A stretch of DNA of 64,000 bases, from contig CP136066.1 in the NCBI GenBank assembly GCA_032622095.1, forward strand, positions 48,330,911 through 48,394,910, given 5' to 3'. Source of the stretch: Siphonodentalium dalli. Taxonomy: Eukaryota > Mollusca > Scaphopoda > Gadilida > Siphonodentaliidae. Shown here piece after piece: positions 59,491 to 64,000 of the stretch. The first letter of the stretch is position 1, and every line of letters begins with the position of its first letter. The notes beneath the pieces are model-generated. The model had not been told where the DNA came from and searched no databases. It saw nothing but the letters and a program-made list of their open reading frames with translations. A program made the position numbers and the translations under genes.

Positions 59491-59819
59491 CCACCGTTCG
59501 GATACTCGCTCGTTGGTTTTAAACGGGAAACAACGGAAAATGTGCACCTGTGTATATGCTTAAATAGCCATTTGTGAGCGATGAAATTTCAACCATGTCA
59601 AAACTTCTGAAGAGGAACATTGGAATTTAACTTGGTTAGGGCGTCTCCCACCTCGTAAAGCTGTATAAACTAGCTTTGCACAACGCCGACAATGATTTAA
59701 TAGATTTTGTATCGCCGACTACTGCTCATATATACTATATGGAAAGTACCTATCTCGACTGGACATAAGAATAAACTTGTTAAATATAAGAATCAAATCT
59801 GTAATTTAGGCAAAGCGAG

Positions 59820-59940
59820 GTCTTGTATAGTCTAAATAAGAGAAAACGCCTGTTGCGATCAGATGGATTTCTAGGAACTTTATTGAAAAGTATAGCCCCC
59901 ATTTTGAGCAGTCTTCTGGTGGTCTCATTCAATAAATAGA
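59820..59940 (+). pseudogene. Possible Polinton small hydrophobic protein tail
   Basis: The frame ending at TAG 59938 reads ..RKRLLRSDGFLGTLLKSIAP then ILSSLLVVSF. A basic stretch followed by GFLG and a hydrophobic helix resembles a small protein found in Polintons and adintoviruses. The match is by pattern only. In-frame stops occur upstream. Confidence 0.4.
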
Positions 59941-60400
59941 TGTAGTGAAATCTAATATTCAATATTGACATTATTGTATTGTTATTATGTCTGTAATACT
60001 TTATCATTATAAGTACTTGCAAAAGTTATTATTAATATTTATACTATTAAGTTAAAATATACTTCAAATACTTCACAATAGTTCATAACTATTTTCAGTA
60101 TTTATTATTAATATAATGCATAAATTGACTCAAATTCTATTCTTTAAATAATTTCAAAGTTATTAAAGTTCTAGTCAAATATTCAACCCTTCGGGAACCT
60201 CTTTGGTTAATTTTCACACTTTCAAGTTTTCTATATTCAAGTCGTAATTATATAAAAACTACAATTCACTCACCATTGTCAATCTGCCGTTTTATGCACC
60301 ATATCGTATTACATCGGTTTAACTATATATCATTCCATCCTATTTCCTCATTTCCATGTTTTAGGACATTTATTCAATCAAAAGTATTCGCGCAATTTTG
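59941..60400. other. AT-rich spacer
   Basis: No ORF, repeat or motif worth calling. Confidence 0.5.
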
Positions 60401-60404
60401 CCTT

Positions 60405-60620
60405 TCGTCAAACTTGCCGGTGACGTCATCTCATGCATATTAATTAGCTCCGCCTTTGGTTTCTAAGAGGTCACCTGTTTTCTTAGTTACGGCAACGAAG
60501 TACACCACATCTGTAGCGCGTGAACGCTCCACAAATGTGGTATACTTCCGTTGGTACTCCCCATTGTGGTGTACGGGTATAAAAGGGCCTGCCCAACCAT
60601 CAAAAGAGGTTCCACAAATT
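60405..60620 (+). promoter_or_regulatory. Candidate Pol II promoter (CRE-like site, octamer-like site, TATA box)
   Basis: GGTGACGTCATC (CRE/ATF consensus TGACGTCA, near 60421) is followed by ATGCATATTAAT and a GC-box-like CTCCGCC. About 150 bp downstream a TATAAAAGG box lies at 60579-60587, with GCCCAACCATCAAAAG about 20-30 bp after it as a possible start. A dyad (ACCACATCTGT..ACAAATGTGGT) lies between. Inferred from motifs. A 69-codon ORF after it could be the start of a transcript; a GAAGGTAACT donor-like site is near 60716. Confidence 0.4.
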
Positions 60621-61480
60621 ATAACTCGATTAAAACTGACCAACGGAAACACGCAGGGAAATCACAGAGAAGTTGCATAGCAAACAAAAAGCGCCGCCCA
60701 TTTATATTGGATGAAGGTAACTTAATGCAACTTCAGCCCAACTCAGCCGTAACGGGCTAGCAAAGGAATGTGACTTTTGATGGGACTTTCCGGAGTTTGT
60801 TGACATTTTCGCCGCGGTTGCTACCGCCTATTTTCGAGTCATGTAGTTCAATTCATTATTTATGGAATATGTTTAATTAAAGTGGAATTCATAGTTTAAT
60901 CATATATTAAACTCTTCCGAAGTTATAAATGAAGATTTAAGTGGTTGATAAAAGGCATTTTATTGCGGGAATCAAGTCAGTCGGAATCATTATTCATTCT
61001 GCACCACATCATCACCTACCTGTGTGATTTGAGTTGACATCATTTATCTGAATAAATATATAATCAATTACTCAAATTGTGTGGACTATATTTACCATAG
61101 CCTGAGATTACTTTGAGAATTACAACATGCAGTTTGTCTTCTCTAGCACGGAGTTACATCGACTAGCAGCATCATAATTCATATACATTATTTATACAAT
61201 GTTATAAGTAGTAGCTTTGAGTCATTTTGGCTAGCATTCATAAATATAGATTATTTATATCATACACATGATATGGCATAGCAATCTGACAGCATTCAAA
61301 GATCTTTAGTCATATAGACTAGCGTTTAATGGGCATTGTCCATTAACACACCGGAAGCATAAATTATATCATATATGTTAAAGTATTCCGATTATTTGCG
61401 GCAATAAGGGGAACTTAGTAAAGCCTACCCCTGCAGCGTTACATAGAATACGCAAGAAAATGATTTTAATTGACCCTAAG
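60620..61480. other. Spacer downstream of promoter-like block
   Basis: AT-rich. No second exon recognised. Could contain 5' UTR/intron of an unseen transcript. Confidence 0.4.
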
Positions 61481-61499
61481 TTCTGGAAGAACAGATTTA

Positions 61500-62209
61500 A
61501 TATTAGAGGAAACTATCGTTATTCGTCCACGGCATCAGTTTCAGATCGACTTGTTTGATGTTAAGTCGCCGGAAGAGGAGAACGATAATTTTAAATATAT
61601 ATATATATATATATATATTTTGTACTTCCCAAAATGATTATGTCAAATTTGTGAACATTGAACGATCATCGGACTCTAATGAGTCGTATGTGGAGATATT
61701 TTACAAAGAATAACACTTTTCGTCATATCGAGATGCCCCAATGTCTACTCGACAGTTACAGTTCTTCTTATTATAGAAGTATCGGTAAGACCCCAAGAAA
61801 TGTCACACATGATAAAGTCGGGGATGTGTGGTGGAATATATATGGTAAACACACGACTCCACGATCGCTCGCGGTTGAAAGAAAACTACCATTTTCTGTC
61901 GGTGATTTAGTGAGAATCTCACACATGAAAAGAGTATTTAAAAAACAGAAAGGATACGATGCTAACTGGTTCTCGTGAATTGTTCAGAATTACTGAGGTT
62001 ATGAGGACCGCACCAACGACCTTCCGCTTGGGTGACTATTTGAGCCAAGATCTAGATGGTACTTTCTACCTGGAAGATATTCAGAAAGTTAGTGAACCAA
62101 ATTCTTTGTTAAATTTCTTGGATAGCCATTGGATACGGGCGGCCTTGGTTGTGGGTATGCTGTTAAAAATATTCACTTCCGTCAAAAACCGCCATAAGCA
62201 GAAAGAATA
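61500..62209 (+). pseudogene. Polinton integrase relic
   Basis: At about 61536-61596 the frame HQFQIDLFDVKSPEEENDNF has the first Asp of a retroviral-type integrase core as in Polinton integrases. A TA microsatellite (61597-61618) then replaces the rest of the core. The frame reopens at 61658 with TLMSRMWRYFTKNNTFRHIE and the Ser/Tyr-rich SSSYYRSIGKTPRNV of integrase C-termini, then VGDLVRISHMKR. A one-base shift near 61970 leads to RELFRITEVMRTAPTTFRLG and FYLEDIQKV, the chromo-like tail, ending 62209. DDE residues 2 and 3 are missing, so it is inactive. Confidence 0.8.
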
Positions 62210-62266
62210 GACAAACTATAGACAAACTTTGTTCTTTATACCAATCAGAAATATGGCATAAACAGT

Positions 62267-62488
62267 ATGTTATTGCGATTTTGTTTGCTTTGTTATGTAA
62301 ACAAAAGCAAGAAATTTACGCTTCCTGGCTTTTGTTTAGATCCGGATATGGTAAACATAAAGAGCGTTATGTGTTATTGTTTTCCTGATATGGAAGAGCG
62401 TTTATATCATTTGTGTGTGATTAACCAATATAATTGCGCTGTGTTATGTAAACAGAAGCACAACCTCTGTAACACGAGCAGGCTCTAG
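62267..62488 (+). CDS. Cys-rich ORF, unknown
   Basis: A 73-codon frame directly after the integrase relic. It carries ten Cys. Two similar stretches (LLCYVNKSKK and VLCKQKHN) suggest an internal duplication (TTATGTAAAC-AAAAGCA / TTATGTAAACAGAAGCA). No domain recognised; may be chance. Confidence 0.3.
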   Translation: MLLRFCLLCYVNKSKKFTLPGFCLDPDMVNIKSVMCYCFPDMEERLYHLCVINQYNCAVLCKQKHNLCNTSRL

Positions 62489-62559
62489 CCTACGTACACA
62501 ATCGTACGTCTTGACGACAATATACTATTTACACACTGATTATGTTTGGCATATGAACA

Positions 62560-62592
62560 AAACTTTATATATATATATATATATATATTTAT
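62560..62592. repeat. (AT)n microsatellite
   Basis: TATATA run, about 12 units. Confidence 0.9.
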
Positions 62593-62889
62593 TATTATTC
62601 CTTCTGTTGATAGTGATTTGAACAAACATGAATATTTCTGCAACGAACACCGTCCGTGCCTTTAGGTTCAACGCCTGAATACATACAAGCGAGTTAATTG
62701 ATGGAACAGAATAGTGACAATGCGAGTCGTAGTTCGTGGTGTAGGATCGACGTCAGTAAGGAGCAAGTTACTTAAATTATTGTTCTCTACTTTATAACAG
62801 CGGCTGCTGTGTTAATTATATTACCCAACAACGGATATCAGCAACTGTGGACAGCCCGTCAGTCGGTATATTGATCACGAATCATCCAG

Positions 62890-63110
62890 CAAGAATTTTT
62901 GTTTTGGATGTACATTACTCTCCAGAGCAATTCTTATAGGGTGTATTATCTGAACAATACGATAGCCAAATTCACGACTAAACTACCCACTTTGACCAAC
63001 CTAGAAGGAAATGGGAGATATGGCTCGCTGAGATGCAATGTCCATATTCGTGGTTTATGCAGGTTGAGAAAATTAGGAGAGACTACTTCGAGTCTCGGCG
63101 TATAATGAGT
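62890..63110 (+). pseudogene. Polinton PY-like protein N-terminal relic
   Basis: The frame from about 62905 reads MYITLQSNSYRVYYLNNTIA then KFTTKLPTLTNLEGN, the start pattern of the Polinton PY protein (T-x-SNS...N-T-x-x-F-T-x2-L). After a one-base shift at about 63012 the frame continues WEIWLAEMQCPYSW. The rest of the gene is not recognisable. PY is a conserved Polinton gene of structural type. Confidence 0.6.
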
Positions 63111-63119
63111 ATCCATTTG

Positions 63120-63640
63120 TGGTCAGGTAATAGAGGCCTGTGGCTGTATGTTTGCGTCATTGGTATCTGTTTGACATATATAACAAGAAAAGAAGATGCA
63201 TGCATCAGATGATTCAGATCGCCCAAGAATTATTTTACAAAAAAATAGTCACATACATTGTGGAAATGTTATAAAGTTAATATTAGAAATTAAAATATAC
63301 GCATCTATCAGATCGAGATATCTGGTGTACTCACGACCAAGCACACGATGCTTACATGGCCAAATTACCCCTAGATATGAAGCTTGATCGTACATGTACA
63401 ATTTGATAATTACATGCTCATAAATGTGGGCTATATGGTTTGCCGATAGATTCAAATCGTGACATCCAATATGCAGACGGACAGATGCGGGCTGTAACGT
63501 ATTCCAAAGACTTCAATGATGCAAAGAGTAAAATCCAGGACGGATGCTGAGGTTCATGTTTCCGGAATTCGGAAAAGAAACGTTAGCTTATCGAGTTGTC
63601 ACCACAAATATACATATGCAATTTGGGATATATCAAATAG
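63120..63640. other. Spacer, possible Polinton decay
   Basis: No domain seen. Small ORFs on both strands are probably chance. Confidence 0.4.
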
Positions 63641-64000
63641 AAGATGTTGCCTATATTATCAAATGCAATAAAAGTAAGTATACCCAACCCCTCGTGCCAC
63701 GCCGCTGTGACCAGCCATGAGAACATACACATGAAATATTCAAACCGACCGGACATTGTTGCATGCAATATAAGTATACGTACACCCCAACCCTCTGTGC
63801 CACCCCTCTGTGACGATGTGATCAGCCTTGAATCCCTTGATAACATACACACGAAATAATCAAATAGACAAGGCAGTGTCCCATGCAATATAAGTACCGA
63901 CACCTTAACCACACGTCGCCACGTCTCCACATTGGACATATTGTGTCATGTGCAAACATGAACATGAAATGTTCAAGTAGACATGGTCCATTGCAATAGA
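63640..64000 (+). repeat. Degenerate tandem repeat, ~110 bp units
   Basis: ATGCAATATAAGTA at 63763 and 63882, with ATGCAATAAAAGTA at 63662 and ATTGCAATAG at 63991. Each is followed by CACCCCAACC..-type text and AACATACACATGAAAT. About 3 units, extending beyond the window. Confidence 0.75.

Noticed and set aside
1-64000. CRISPR array or bacterial operon
   Set aside because: Sequence is eukaryotic in every respect; tandem repeats lack unique equal-length spacers and cas genes.

Overview
This is a eukaryotic, AT-rich, intron- and transposon-dominated window, most likely from a marine lophotrochozoan and probably a bivalve mollusc. That reading rests on the many short ACATGTACATGTA-type runs, the mollusc-like tandem repeats, CR1/Jockey-like LINEs, a Polinton relic and many foldback MITEs. 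No long intact gene is visible. Nearly every ORF is short and lies in a repeat. The species call is inference; the repeat content is read directly.

Layout. 1-161: Helitron 3' end. 162-2480: two degenerate tandem arrays. 2583-2990: tRNA-derived SINE. 3590-4080: ~180 bp tandem repeat. 4140-5143: LINE 3' relic. 6725-7204: TTAA-flanked palindromic MITE. 7551-10581: 3 kb interval bounded by a perfect 44 bp inverted repeat, holding a LINE 3' end and a ~200 bp degenerate repeat. 10671-11052: TTAA-flanked MITE with two hairpins. 11525-15867: 4.3 kb TTAA-flanked element with long terminal inverted repeats. 16075-16365 (minus): first exon of a secreted PAN/Apple-domain gene, the best candidate for a host gene. 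17342-19455: ACCCAGGT minisatellite and a ~40-copy 45 bp array. 20165-20770: LINE 3' relic. 21444-29185: MITEs of several families. 30770-31625: ACCCAGGT minisatellite that switches orientation. 31642-36478: ~4.8 kb palindromic element with ~1 kb arms, holding a hammerhead-like palindrome and a broken C2H2 zinc-finger reading frame. 38650-39215: a MITE amplified in tandem. 41273-43643: a truncated LINE flanked by ~281 bp direct repeats. 44192-46887: long-TIR element with a 5 bp target duplication. 47785-51812: the most complete LINE (ORF1 tail, APE endonuclease, reverse transcriptase), with several frameshifts. 52060-54070: ~150 bp satellite-like array. 54752-55143: second hairpin MITE. 57115-63110: decayed Polinton/Maverick region with three partial packaging-ATPase copies, an integrase remnant and a PY-like remnant. 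63640-64000: ~110 bp degenerate repeat.

The genes do not form a pathway. The window records layered insertions: DNA transposons with TTAA, TWA and TA targets, LINEs, a virus-like Polinton, a Helitron and tandem expansions. The PAN exon and a promoter-like block near 60420-60600 are the main signals that could belong to the host. All boundaries were read by eye from inverted repeats and target duplications, and no database search was made.
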